From Desulfobaculum xiamenense (GTDB lineage: Bacteria > Desulfobacterota > Desulfovibrionia > Desulfovibrionales > Desulfovibrionaceae): a DNA stretch of 64,000 bases. The position numbers were made by a program, and so were the translations under genes. Location: assembly GCF_011927665.1 (NCBI RefSeq), contig NZ_JAATJA010000001.1, positions 1,655,019 to 1,719,018 of the forward strand, in the 5' to 3' direction. Of the stretch, positions 18,015 to 26,929 are shown one piece after another (positions within the stretch are counted from its first letter, which is position 1; every line of letters starts with the position of its first letter). The notes beneath the pieces were generated by a model that saw only the letters and a program-made list of their open reading frames with translations, was not told the origin of the DNA and made no database searches.

Positions 18015-19661
18015 CTAGTAGCGCGTCTTTCCGAGCACGCGTTGCAGTTCTTCCACCGTGGTCGCGCCACTTCGCGCCTTCACGATGCCTATGTCGAACA
18101 TGGTCTTGAATCCCTTGCGCCGAAGCATGTCCTCCAGCTGGGTCAGTTCGATGTCCTTTTCCATGGCCTCGCGCACATCGCGGTCCACGACCAGAATCTC
18201 GTAGACCAGCGTCCGGCCGATGTAGCCGGAGTGGTTGCAGGCCTCGCAGCCCTGCCCCCGGTAGAGTTTCTCCACGGTCTCGCCGAGGTAGTCGATCTCC
18301 TCCTGCGACGGCGCGTATTCCACCTTGCAGTGCGGGCAAATGGTGCGCACCAGACGCTGGCTGACCACGCCGATGAGGCTTTCGGCCAGCATCTGCGTAT
18401 CCATGCCGAGGCCCTGAAGGCGCGGAATGGAGCCGATGGCCGTGTTCGTATGCAGGGTGGACAGCACGAGGTGACCGGTGGTGGCCGCGGTGAGAGCCGT
18501 GGACGCCGTCTCCTCGTCGCGCATTTCGCCGATGAGGATGACGTCCGGGTCGTGACGCAGGAAGTGGCGCATGGCGTTGGAGAAGCCATACCCAGCGCCC
18601 TCGTTGACCTGCGTCTGCCGCGCCAGCGGCACCACATATTCGATGGGGTTCTCGACGGTGATCACGTTCTTGCCGAGCAGATCCAGCGTGGTCAGACCGG
18701 TGACCAGCGTGGTGGTCTTGCCCGATCCGGTCGGGCCGGTGAGCAGCAAAATGCCGAACGGCTCGTCGAACAGCCTGCCGATGGTGCGCACGTCATCTTC
18801 AAGGAAGCCGAGGGCGGGCAGCGACAGGCTGGCCCGCTCCTGCGAGAGCAGACGCATGACGATGTTCTCGCCGAAGGGCGTCACAACCGACGACACGCGG
18901 ATGTCGTAGCGCCGTTCGAGGAGGTTCGCCGTCCAGCGGCCGTCCTGCGGCAGGCGCTGCTCGGCGATGTCCATGCCCGCCTGCAGCTTGATGGATGTGG
19001 TCACGCGAGAGAGCTGCGGCGGCAGGAAGGCCATGTTGCGCAGCACGCCGTCCACGCGGAAGGCCACGGCGATGCCGCGGGCCATGGGCCGCAGATGCAC
19101 GTCCGTGGCGCGCTGCTTAACCGCCAGAAGCAGGATGTAGTTGATGAGCGTGTCGGGGCTGACCGTCCGGCTGGTGTCGGCGGCGATGATGCCCACCTCG
19201 CGCTGCATGAGCTTTTCGACCGGGTTGTCCAAAAAATAGAAGAAATTGTAGATGGCGGAGATGACGCGACTTTCCTCGGCCATGGTGAACAGCGGCTTCA
19301 TGCCCGTTGCGCGGACGATGAACTGCTCCGCCTTGGACTCGGGAATGTCCGAAATGGCCGCGACGACCTGATTGTCGCGCACACCGTAGGGGAAGATGCG
19401 CATGGCGAGGCAGGTGTTGCGGTTGAAGCGCTTGAGGAGCTGGAAATCCGGCGAAATGCTGTCGAGATTCACGTGGTCCAGTTCGAGCTGCTGGGCCACG
19501 GTATGCACGAGGTCGTACTCGGAGACGAGACCCGTACGCGTCAGCACCTGGCCGAGCTTCTCCTTCGTCACGCGCTGCACCTGCAACGCGTAGCGGATAT
19601 GCTCGTCGCCAATGAATCCCCTGTCGCGGAGCAGGTCGCCTATTCGAATGGGTCCGGCCAT
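18015..19661 (-). CDS. Pilus/type II secretion assembly ATPase, GspE/PilB/MshE family
   Basis: The start at 19661 (AAGGTGG four bases upstream) gives 548 residues. There is an N-terminal MshEN/GspE-N domain (about 1-140, IGDLLRDRGFIGDEHIRYAL). The C-terminal ATPase has Walker A GPTGSGKTTTL, an Asp box, Walker B VILIGEMRDEETA and a zinc-binding four-Cys element (CPHC and CEAC about 37 residues apart). This hexameric motor powers assembly of the pilin fibre. No PilT-like retraction ATPase is encoded in the window, which fits an MSHA or pseudopilus-type system rather than a twitching pilus. Confidence 0.94.
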   Translation of the reverse strand: MAGPIRIGDLLRDRGFIGDEHIRYALQVQRVTKEKLGQVLTRTGLVSEYDLVHTVAQQLELDHVNLDSISPDFQLLKRFNRNTCLAMRIFPYGVRDNQVVAAISDIPESKAEQFIVRATGMKPLFTMAEESRVISAIYNFFYFLDNPVEKLMQREVGIIAADTSRTVSPDTLINYILLLAVKQRATDVHLRPMARGIAVAFRVDGVLRNMAFLPPQLSRVTTSIKLQAGMDIAEQRLPQDGRWTANLLERRYDIRVSSVVTPFGENIVMRLLSQERASLSLPALGFLEDDVRTIGRLFDEPFGILLLTGPTGSGKTTTLVTGLTTLDLLGKNVITVENPIEYVVPLARQTQVNEGAGYGFSNAMRHFLRHDPDVILIGEMRDEETASTALTAATTGHLVLSTLHTNTAIGSIPRLQGLGMDTQMLAESLIGVVSQRLVRTICPHCKVEYAPSQEEIDYLGETVEKLYRGQGCEACNHSGYIGRTLVYEILVVDRDVREAMEKDIELTQLEDMLRRKGFKTMFDIGIVKARSGATTVEELQRVLGKTRY

Positions 19662-19731
19662 ATATCCACCTTTATGGTGATGGTTTCCCGGCGTCCGAGT
19701 GCCGGGGCCGCCCGCCAACGGGGCGGCGGCT

Positions 19732-21444
19732 TCAGCCCTGCTTCGACATGACAATGAGCCAGAACACCGTTTCGGGGTCGGGCCACATGGTGCGCTTGAG
19801 CTTCATGTCCTTCTGGAAGCCGTTGATGGCGCGCCATGTGACGGGGCCGACCATTCCGTCGTCCGGTCCCCAGTAGTACCCGAGGACCTTGAGCATCTTC
19901 TGGAGCTTCAGGATGTCCTCATTGCGATAGCCGTAGTAGAAGTCCTGCACCACGAAGGGCGGTTCCCACAGCACCAGCCACGCAGGGTCGTCCCGAACGA
20001 TCTTCTTCCAGGGGAACGAGGCGAAGGTCATGCCCGTCTGGGCAGGCAGCCTGTCGAGTTCGAGAACCTGCCACGGCTCGGGCAGCACCTCTTCGAGAAT
20101 GTCGATCTTCCCCTCTCTGACAGCCCGGTCCAGATCGGCCAGATGCTTCTCAAGCCCCGCCGCGCCGAGGAATTTACCGTACTCCTCGGGATACGCATCG
20201 CTCCGGACGGACTCTACCCCAGTATCTAATGATGTCGCAGTTTTAGTATCGGCTGTCAAGTTTCTATTTTCTTCTACAGCCGCAACCTGAATGGCCATTG
20301 ACGATGCATTTTCTGAATTTGCGACACGCATCTTCACATTTTCAATATCAACGCCATGTTGCTCATCAGCAGACACAGTCCCTTCGCTGCGCCCATCAAC
20401 GTTCACGAATGCGCTATCCGCATCCAACTTGCCAGCATCATTTTCCTTTTCGTCCAAGAGCTGCATTGAAAGCACCGATGTCATGGCCATGCGGGCAACG
20501 CTCGTCTGCCCCGATCCGCTGGGCATGAGCGGAGCGAACGCCAACGCGACGGCCACCGCGGCCGCCACGCCGGTCAACGCAAGGTTCACGCGTCGCCGCG
20601 CCGCGCCCATCCGCTCGGCCACCTCCACCTGACAGGTGCCGATCTCGGCAACAGCCGCCCGCAGTGCACGCGCGGACAGCTCCTTTTCCCCGAAGGCCAC
20701 AGACGCGTAGAGCGCCCGTTCCATGACCAGATTGATCATGCGGGTGTTGCCACAGGTGGCCATGTGCAGAATCTTGAGCGGCGCACCCGACAGCCGAAAC
20801 GGCGACGAGGCGCTCGACAGCTTGAAGTTGACGAAGCGCCCCGTTTCCTCGCGGTTAAACGGCAGAAGCTCCTTGTAGATGGTGATGCGGCTGCGCAACT
20901 GCCGGAGCTTCGGCTCATCGAGCCGGGCTTTGAGTTCCGGCTGCCCCACCAGCAGAATCTGGACGAGTTTTCGCCCCTCCAACTCCAGGTTGGAGAGCAT
21001 GCGTAGCGCCTCCATGGCGGGCAGGCTCAGATTGTGCGCCTCGTCCACGATGATGGCGCAGTTGCGTCCCTCAGAATTGCGCTCGACGAGAAAGGTCTGG
21101 AGCAGGTCCACCAGCCCGGCCACGTTGGCCGTGCGCGGCGCGTCGATGCCGAAATCGCGCGCGATGGCCAGCAGCAGTTCCTCCTTGTTGAGCATGGTGT
21201 TGAATATCCACGCCGTGGCCAACTCCTCGCCGTCGAGACGGCGCAGCAGCTGGTAGAGGAGCGAGGTCTTGCCCACCCCCACCTCGCCGGTAAGCAACAG
21301 GAAGCCCTTGCGCGACAGGATGCCGAAGGCGAGTTCATCGAGAATCTGCTTGGTCGCCTCGGTGTGGAAGTATCCATCCGTGTCGGCGGCCATGGAGAAC
21401 GGATTGCGGTCCAGCCCGAGTGCTTGGAAGATGTCGTTGGTCAT
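19732..21444 (-). CDS. ExeA/MshM-like AAA ATPase with membrane helix and peptidoglycan-binding domain
   Basis: The start at 21444 gives 570 residues beginning MTNDIFQALGL, the usual ExeA-type opening. The AAA domain (about 1-270) has Walker A TGEVGVGKTSL and Walker B CAIIVDEAHNLS. A membrane helix is at about 290-308. The periplasmic part ends in a PG_binding_1-like domain (about 500-560, LKLQKMLKVLGYYWGPDDGM). ExeA-type proteins bind peptidoglycan and help place the secretin; MshM is the MSHA counterpart. The linker after the membrane helix (DNA about 20215-20480) is clearly more AT-rich than the rest of the gene and is Asp/Asn/Ser-rich. The gene lies just upstream of the assembly ATPase. 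Confidence 0.88.
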   Translation of the reverse strand: MTNDIFQALGLDRNPFSMAADTDGYFHTEATKQILDELAFGILSRKGFLLLTGEVGVGKTSLLYQLLRRLDGEELATAWIFNTMLNKEELLLAIARDFGIDAPRTANVAGLVDLLQTFLVERNSEGRNCAIIVDEAHNLSLPAMEALRMLSNLELEGRKLVQILLVGQPELKARLDEPKLRQLRSRITIYKELLPFNREETGRFVNFKLSSASSPFRLSGAPLKILHMATCGNTRMINLVMERALYASVAFGEKELSARALRAAVAEIGTCQVEVAERMGAARRRVNLALTGVAAAVAVALAFAPLMPSGSGQTSVARMAMTSVLSMQLLDEKENDAGKLDADSAFVNVDGRSEGTVSADEQHGVDIENVKMRVANSENASSMAIQVAAVEENRNLTADTKTATSLDTGVESVRSDAYPEEYGKFLGAAGLEKHLADLDRAVREGKIDILEEVLPEPWQVLELDRLPAQTGMTFASFPWKKIVRDDPAWLVLWEPPFVVQDFYYGYRNEDILKLQKMLKVLGYYWGPDDGMVGPVTWRAINGFQKDMKLKRTMWPDPETVFWLIVMSKQG

Positions 21445-21644
21445 GTCCGGCCCTTGCGTATCGCATGAAGGTGAACGCGAACTGTCCGTTTCCGGCACGG
21501 CCCCACCGCGCCGTCGCACCGCGTGGAAGATGATTCGAAACCCGTCTGCGGGCGTGGCTCAGCGCCCCCGCATCGAAAGGGCGGCAGACCCCACATGCGG
21601 AGCCTGCCGTCCCATTCATCGCTTCATCACGAAGGCGGCCCCGC

Positions 21645-22373
21645 CTAGTAGTCGAGTACGAGTCCCACAACGACATACTTGTTCGCGGAGTTTGCCGACG
21701 GATAGCTCGTAAGCAGCGTCAGCGCGCCTCCTGTGCCAAGCGCGGCGTTAGCCGCGTTGATGACCTCGGTCGTCGCGCTGGCAATGCCCACGCACGCGCC
21801 GTTGGCCGAGTCGGCCTGTCCGTCGATGAGCGTATCGAGGCCCTGCGCCACATCGGAAGGCACATTCTGGAGCACGACGATATTGCGGAACGGACCGTTT
21901 GCGCCGATCTGCTCGGCATAGAACCCGACGACCACGCGCGACTTACCGCTGGTCTCACCCTCGACGTTCCGCATGAACACGTTGTAGCCGTTGGGGCAGT
22001 TGTTGTTCGTGTCGTTGGCGAGGTCGGTCTTGATCATGGTGCAGGGTTCAATGCCCACGTCCCGCGTGGCATTGAGCACCTCGTCGTACTGCGTGAGGTT
22101 GTTGGTGCCCATGAACAGGTTGTCCATGTAGCCGTTGGCATTGGCGGCGGTACCGCCGTTGGCGGTGCCATCCGCCAGCGCCTGCCCGGTCTTGTCCATG
22201 TACGTGGTCGCGATGGTCATCCACTTCTGGGCAAAGCCCTGCGAGAACTGCTTGACCTGCGAGCCGCGCACGATATCCCTGCCTTTCATCACGCCGGCAA
22301 GGATGATGCCGATGATGACCAGCACGATGGCCATTTCAACAAGCGTGAAGCCTTTCACTACGCGCTTTTCCAT
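21645..22373 (-). CDS. Type IV prepilin-like protein (third of a tandem trio)
   Basis: The product has 242 residues. A short basic leader ends in Gly before the mature N-terminus FTLVEMAIVLVIIGIILAG, with Glu at position +5: a class III signal cut by a prepilin peptidase (none in this window). It shares VMKGRDIVRGSQ and the following Gln/Phe-rich stretch with the next two upstream genes, so the three are paralogs. Conserved features later include GIEPCTMIKTDL, with a Cys pairing with one before GYNVF, and DTLIDGQADS near the C-terminus. GGGGGAACG precedes the ATG. Likely a fibre or pseudopilus subunit. Confidence 0.9.
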   Translation of the reverse strand: MEKRVVKGFTLVEMAIVLVIIGIILAGVMKGRDIVRGSQVKQFSQGFAQKWMTIATTYMDKTGQALADGTANGGTAANANGYMDNLFMGTNNLTQYDEVLNATRDVGIEPCTMIKTDLANDTNNNCPNGYNVFMRNVEGETSGKSRVVVGFYAEQIGANGPFRNIVVLQNVPSDVAQGLDTLIDGQADSANGACVGIASATTEVINAANAALGTGGALTLLTSYPSANSANKYVVVGLVLDY

Positions 22374-22427
22374 GACGTTCCCCCATGTTCTCGATGACGG
22401 CTTTTCTCGAAAGCCCGTGAAACGTTC

Positions 22428-23195
22428 CTAGTAGTCCAGCACCAGTCCGATGACGGCAAGCATCGTGCTGTCCGTTCCCCAGGCGAGCGGAGTCACCGTC
22501 GAACCCGTGGCTGCGGGAGTGAAGGCGTTCGTCGAGTAGTCCGCATTGGCGGCGCTCAGGTTGACGACGATGCAGCTTCCGCCCTGACCATCGGCCTGTC
22601 CGTCGATGACCGTATCCAGACCGATACCCACATCCACGGGGACGTTCTGAATAAGCACGACATTGCGGTTGGGACCGCCGGTGCTGATCACGTAGTTGTA
22701 GAAGCCCACGCCCACGCGCTGCTTACCAGTGAATTCGCCGTCCACCATGCGCTCGAAGACGTTGTAACCACCAGCTCCACAATCCGCGCTGGCATCCTCC
22801 AGATCGCTCTTGATCATGGTGCACGGCTCGATGCCCACGAGGCGCAGATAGGTCAGCACGTTGTCGCGGTCATCCGCGAACTGTCCGGCCTCGCCGCCAG
22901 CGGGCTGGGCCAGCATGCGGCCGTCCATGCGCCCGTCGGGCGGGGTGGTCGTGGCATTGCTGCCGTTGGTGGGGCCGTCGAACAGGGGCTGGCCCTTCTT
23001 GTCGTAATACGTCGAGGCGATGGTCAGCCACTTCTGGGCAAAGCCCTGCGAAAACTGCTTGATCTGGGAGCCGCGAACGATGTCGCGCCCCTTCATCACG
23101 CCGGCGAGGATAATGCCGATGATCACGAGGACAATGGCCATTTCCACCAGCGTGAAGCCTCTTTTGCCTTCACGGTATTCCTTGATGGACCTCAT
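22428..23195 (-). CDS. Type IV prepilin-like protein (second of a tandem trio)
   Basis: The product has 255 residues with a 13-residue leader ending RG before FTLVEMAIVLVIIGIILAG. The first 60 residues are almost identical to those of both neighbours. Shared later motifs are GIEPCTMIKSDLED, GGYNVFERMVDGEFTGK and DTVIDGQADGQGGSC. The middle and last 40 residues differ from its paralogs. A ribosome-binding site GGAGGCAG lies upstream. It is separated from the next gene by only 54 bp and likely co-transcribed with it. Confidence 0.9.
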   Translation of the reverse strand: MRSIKEYREGKRGFTLVEMAIVLVIIGIILAGVMKGRDIVRGSQIKQFSQGFAQKWLTIASTYYDKKGQPLFDGPTNGSNATTTPPDGRMDGRMLAQPAGGEAGQFADDRDNVLTYLRLVGIEPCTMIKSDLEDASADCGAGGYNVFERMVDGEFTGKQRVGVGFYNYVISTGGPNRNVVLIQNVPVDVGIGLDTVIDGQADGQGGSCIVVNLSAANADYSTNAFTPAATGSTVTPLAWGTDSTMLAVIGLVLDY

Positions 23196-23260
23196 TATTG
23201 CTGCCTCCAGTCGGCTTGTTGGTCATGTTGCGGCGCTTGGCGCCGTATCCCGGAAACGGC

Positions 23261-24022
23261 CTAGAAATCCAGCACCAGCACCACGTTGGCCAGCTTGGCT
23301 GCTTCGTCCTGATCAGGCCACCTGTACAGGCTCAGGCTCGTGGTCCCGCCGGGGTCGGTGATGTCCTGCCAGTCACCGGGGTTGAACGCGGTGGCGTAGT
23401 TCGACATGTTGAGGCACAGCCCGTTCTCGCCGTCGGCCTGACCGTCGATCAGCGTGTCGAGACCGATGGCCACGTCCACGGGCACTCCGCCGATGACCAC
23501 GCAGTTGCGGCGCGCGTTGTTGACGAGGAAGTTGAAGAAGGCCACGCCCACGGTGGACTTACCACTCCACTCGCCCTCGACCGTGCGCTCCCAGATGTTG
23601 TAGCCATTGTCGCAACTGGTGGTGGCCGCGTCGTTGTTCAGGTCACTCTTGATCATGGTGCAGGGAGTGATGCCCACGTTGCGCAGGGCCTGCAATCCCG
23701 TGGCCCGGCTCGCCGCAGAGTAGTTGGCGTCTGCCGAGGCGAGAATCACGTCATCCATCTCGCCATTTGGCGAACTGACGACGCTATTGCCGTTGTCCTG
23801 CCCGTCCATGAAGTGCTGCCCCACCTTGTCGTAGTAGGTGGAGGCGATGGTAACCCACTTCTGGGCGTACCCCTGTGAAAATTGTTTGACCTGAGAGCCG
23901 CGAACGATGTCGCGTCCCTTCATCACGCCCGCAAGGATGATGCCGATGATGACCAGCACGATGGCCATCTCCACGAGCGTGAAGCCGGAGACCTTCCTTT
24001 TTTCAGCCTGAAGCAAACGCAT
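23261..24022 (-). CDS. Type IV prepilin-like protein (first of a tandem trio)
   Basis: The ATG at 24022 is preceded by GGGAGGAACAGG, giving 253 residues and a leader MRLLQAEKRKVSG before FTLVEMAIVLVIIG; a longer frame upstream would bury this signal. As in its paralogs, GITPCTMIKSDLNN, GYNIWERTVEGEWSGK and DTLIDGQADGENG are present. As the first gene after a 296-bp gap it probably carries the promoter for the cluster. It could be the major pilin, but gene order alone does not prove this. Confidence 0.9.
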   Translation of the reverse strand: MRLLQAEKRKVSGFTLVEMAIVLVIIGIILAGVMKGRDIVRGSQVKQFSQGYAQKWVTIASTYYDKVGQHFMDGQDNGNSVVSSPNGEMDDVILASADANYSAASRATGLQALRNVGITPCTMIKSDLNNDAATTSCDNGYNIWERTVEGEWSGKSTVGVAFFNFLVNNARRNCVVIGGVPVDVAIGLDTLIDGQADGENGLCLNMSNYATAFNPGDWQDITDPGGTTSLSLYRWPDQDEAAKLANVVLVLDF

Positions 24023-24318
24023 TCCTGTTCCTCCCGCGCTTTTGCTGATGCATTGAAGCCGGGGCAGCCAACCGTGCCTCGCAGGCAGCGGCTTCCGGCT
24101 CGGTTCCATGCGGCCGTAAGGGCTATTCCCCCTATTTACAGTATGTGCCAGAGGCACACTCCAACGTCAACAACCGACGCCTTCTGTTCCGTATTGCATT
24201 CATCAGCCCTTTTCGCTGACCTGTTGCAACACTCTGGAAACGCTGATCTTTTTAACAATGTCAATTATTGCGCTCGCATAGCAAATGCGAGCAATTTCCC
24301 TCCTTTCCCACCATCCCG
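24023..24318. other. Intergenic region upstream of the prepilin trio (296 bp)
   Basis: This is AT-richer than the flanks. It contains an inverted repeat GCTCGCAT/ATGCGAGC (24272-24292, 5-base loop), which may end transcription of the upstream gene, and a TTGACA-like box nearer the prepilin. No gene is apparent. A promoter for the pilus cluster is expected here but I could not define a clear -10. Confidence 0.45.
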
Positions 24319-25245
24319 CTACAGCCAACTAAAGAGGTTGGCTACACGGATGTCATATTTCACCGTACCATCCAACGCGATGCTCGTCACACGAAAATCC
24401 TCGACTAGTGCAAAGTTTCCTTCACCCGCCGTCGGACGCCGCAGCACATCGACCCGCATCACCCCCCTGCCATCGAACACACTGCGCAGCCAGAGCGTTC
24501 CGCCGCCGGGACTCATCCGGAAGCCATCGCCCATGCCCGGTCCTGTACCGAAAAGCAGGTCCACGGCTCCATCGTACTCACGCAGAAAGGCGGCTTCGGC
24601 CTTCTCGCCCCATGGGCTCATGCCGACGAGGATGTCCACGCTGGGCCGCAGCTCCCGCGCGGCGCGAACCGCCTGCTCCTTCCGCGCGGCATCCGGCCCG
24701 GCAACGATATCCGCAGGCGCGGGAAACATGACGACTCCAACGCGCACCCCCGCGCGCTCAATGACCGCAGTCCTCGGCGCGTCGCCAAGCGTCGTCCAGT
24801 CCTCGCGCATATCCACGCCCGCATCGGCCAACCACCTCGCCTCGGCGGGCGCGATGGTCAATGCGTCGTAGTCCAGCATGCCGTAGGCGGTGACCAGCGC
24901 GTTCGCGAGGTCCTGTCCGCCCTTGGCGTCCTTGCGAAAATGCATGAACTCGTAGGCCCCACCCAGAAAGAGCACCGCCTCGCCCTGCTGTGCACGGACA
25001 TCCGCGAAGACCGTCGCCCTGCGCCCCAGCCCGCCGATGCCGCCGCGCCCGCCGCAGGTGGGGCAGGCCTCGTACCAGCCAAGCGTGTTCCCCGTGAACA
25101 CGATGGACAACGGCACAGGCTCCGCCGCGAAACACACCCCTGCCCATGCGAGTACGCTAATGCACAGCCCGACAACGAAACCGACCACACGATTCGATCC
25201 GCCATCTTCATGTCCACAGGAGAAGAAACGCTGCCTCATGCTCAC
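24319..25245 (-). CDS. Exported UshA-like protein with degenerate metal-binding motifs
   Basis: The product has 308 residues and a signal peptide (hydrophobic about 21-40, cleavage near CFA|AEP). The body follows the 5'-nucleotidase/metallophosphatase layout: IVFTGNTLGWYEACPTC, GGIGGLGRRATVF, VLFLGGAYEF, YDALTIAPAEARW. Active enzymes have DxH, GD and GNHE at these places, so the metal ligands are lost. The CPTCGG element recalls the group called UshA-like (seleno)proteins; here both positions are Cys. The GTG start overlaps the stop of the upstream prepilin gene by four bases, tying it to the pilus locus. A binding or redox role is more likely than phosphatase activity. Confidence 0.65.
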   Translation of the reverse strand: MSMRQRFFSCGHEDGGSNRVVGFVVGLCISVLAWAGVCFAAEPVPLSIVFTGNTLGWYEACPTCGGRGGIGGLGRRATVFADVRAQQGEAVLFLGGAYEFMHFRKDAKGGQDLANALVTAYGMLDYDALTIAPAEARWLADAGVDMREDWTTLGDAPRTAVIERAGVRVGVVMFPAPADIVAGPDAARKEQAVRAARELRPSVDILVGMSPWGEKAEAAFLREYDGAVDLLFGTGPGMGDGFRMSPGGGTLWLRSVFDGRGVMRVDVLRRPTAGEGNFALVEDFRVTSIALDGTVKYDIRVANLFSWL

Positions 25246-25895
25246 CCATCCAGCTTGATTTTCAGGAACAGATCCACATGTTCGTCATCCACAGGAGAAT
25301 AGAGAATGTTCCCCGCGTCGGCGCGCTTGTCGTCGAATTTCCAATCCATGGCCCGTGCCTCGTCGGCGTTGAATCCGCGCAACACGAAGTAGTTCGCGCC
25401 GCCAAGCTCCCTGCCGTCGGCCACGAGGGATACCCAGTACAGATCAAGCGCACACCCGCGCACGCGCGGGTTCGCCGTCGGCACGACGCCGGAGGCGTGA
25501 AGCTCGGCAACGGCAAGCGCGTCCTCGCCGAGGGCGCGCTCTATGCGCCAGTCCCCGCGGCCCGTGCCGTTGACGGCTCCTTCGTCGCCCGGCAAATGCC
25601 CGTACATGTCAATGTAATTCATGACCGCGACGCGGTAGCTTTCAAGAAGATTATAGGCGTAGACGGCATTTGCCGTCCGATAGGGCGTAACGTCGAGCCC
25701 GCGTCCCTGCGTGCCCTCGTCCGTGGTCCAGATGTAGAGCAACCCCAGCAGCACCGCGAAAAGCAGCAACACGCCGACGAGCAGCTCGGAAATCGCAAAG
25801 CCGCGCCGCCCGGCGCGACAGACCCGCCAGTTCCGACCATGCGCGACTTCGCGAACCCGCCGAATGTGGCGATCCATGTAATGGAGTTCTCTCAT
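25242..25895 (-). CDS. Atypical type IV prepilin-like protein
   Basis: The product has 217 residues. A 32-residue, strongly basic leader precedes RRG|FAISELLVGVLLLFAVLLG: a class III-type processing site with Glu at +5, followed by a membrane helix. The mature part contains YNLLESYRVAVMNYIDMYGH and LPGDEGAVNGTGRGDW, a pattern common in minor pilins and pseudopilins. It is divergently oriented to the lectin-type prepilins at 26-31 kb. Probably a minor subunit or tip initiator. Confidence 0.75.
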   Translation of the reverse strand: MRELHYMDRHIRRVREVAHGRNWRVCRAGRRGFAISELLVGVLLLFAVLLGLLYIWTTDEGTQGRGLDVTPYRTANAVYAYNLLESYRVAVMNYIDMYGHLPGDEGAVNGTGRGDWRIERALGEDALAVAELHASGVVPTANPRVRGCALDLYWVSLVADGRELGGANYFVLRGFNADEARAMDWKFDDKRADAGNILYSPVDDEHVDLFLKIKLDG

Positions 25896-26018
25896 TCAAC
25901 GAACATTACGTGAGAATGCGAACCGTTTCAAGACGACACGCAAAAGACTCATCAAAAGTCTGATCGAATCCATCACAAGCAACCAACAGCAATTAACGCC
26001 GGACTATTGCGCTGGATA

Positions 26019-26043
26019 TGCATGAACGGCCATTTTTCATGCA
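26019..26043. promoter_or_regulatory. Inverted repeat, candidate operator in the divergent prepilin promoter region
   Basis: TGCATGAA and TTCATGCA form a perfect 8-bp inverted repeat with a 9-base gap. It is centred in the 225-bp space between the divergent prepilin genes, where a shared regulator would bind. A weak minus-strand sigma-54-like match overlaps it (26040-26055, reading TGGCAAT-N4-GTGCA). Both are pattern matches only. Confidence 0.35.
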
Positions 26044-26120
26044 CCCGTATTGCCATCACGCATAAAACGTGTCATGGTGTTACCAAATCAAAAATCATCT
26101 ATTCCGGGACATTAAAGAAT

Positions 26121-26879
26121 ATGCAGAACATCCGGAACGGAAATCGCCCGGGGGGCGTCACCGCCCCTGCGCGTACGCGCGGCTTCACGATCATCGAAAT
26201 GGCCATCGTGGTGGTCATCGTGGGCATCCTCATCTCCGCGTCGAGCTTCGCATGGGTCACCGTGTGGGAAGGGCGCAGACTGGGCAAGACCAACGCCGTG
26301 CTCATCGAGGTCCGCAACTGTCTGGTGAAGCGGATGTACTACTCCAACGCCTACCCGTCCTATTCCGGCGACGCCACGGCGGGCCGCACCGACAACACGG
26401 ACTGCGACCCCGCGAACGTCAACGCCACGGGCAAAGACGTGGACGCCTGCATGTGCGGATTCCTCGACGCATGGGGCAATCGGCTGTTCCTCATCGAAGG
26501 CGTGCGCGACCCCAGCGACACCCCCCTCGGCGAAAGCGCCCCGGCCTACATCACCGACAATCCCGCCAAGGGGCACAACGCCACGGCCCCGTCCTCCACG
26601 CGCTCCATCATCGTGGACAAGGACGGCAACACCGTGCGCTACATCGTCTTCGTGCTCGTCAGTCCCGGCAAGGACGGTCAGCTCGACGACGACAGCTACC
26701 GCAAGCTCTTCGAGGAAGGCGCAGGAACGCAGCACATCGCCGTCCTCGACCCAGACGACCCGCCGAACTTCGATTTCGGCGCGCTGCCGGACTACGCGGG
26801 AGCGGACCCGGACAGAGGCGACGACGATCTCTATCTCTACGTCACCGCCCCGGAATTGAGGAGCATCCTTTCCGACTAG
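26121..26879 (+). CDS. Type IV prepilin-like protein, GspG/GspH-like minor subunit
   Basis: The ATG at 26121 gives 252 residues with a leader ending TRG before FTIIEMAIVVVIVGILIS. The mature domain has four or more cysteines (CDPAN, DACMCGF), the latter close to AWGNRLFLIEG, a segment typical of GspG-like pilins. The C-terminus is Asp-rich (DPDDPPNFDFGALPD), which may bind calcium, as in major pseudopilins. It is first in a plus-strand series of four prepilins. The upstream ribosome-binding site is weak (AAAGAA). Confidence 0.85.
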   Translation: MQNIRNGNRPGGVTAPARTRGFTIIEMAIVVVIVGILISASSFAWVTVWEGRRLGKTNAVLIEVRNCLVKRMYYSNAYPSYSGDATAGRTDNTDCDPANVNATGKDVDACMCGFLDAWGNRLFLIEGVRDPSDTPLGESAPAYITDNPAKGHNATAPSSTRSIIVDKDGNTVRYIVFVLVSPGKDGQLDDDSYRKLFEEGAGTQHIAVLDPDDPPNFDFGALPDYAGADPDRGDDDLYLYVTAPELRSILSD

Positions 26880-26929
26880 CTGCCGGACACGGCAAACGGC
26901 GCAGCGTCGACGCGCCAAAGGAGTGCGAC

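Noticed and set aside
16680-19751. A 1023-codon plus-strand frame opposite the GspE/GspF genes
   Set aside because: His/Gln/Arg-rich antisense shadow of two clearly recognisable proteins.
24023-24318. A sigma-54 promoter for the prepilin trio
   Set aside because: TGGCACA occurs on the minus strand but the -12 element (GTAAA) does not match, so I did not list it.
26069-26929. A long upstream extension of the first lectin-prepilin frame
   Set aside because: It is the shadow frame of the preceding prepilin; the real start is GTG 26930 with AAAGGAG and a proper prepilin leader.
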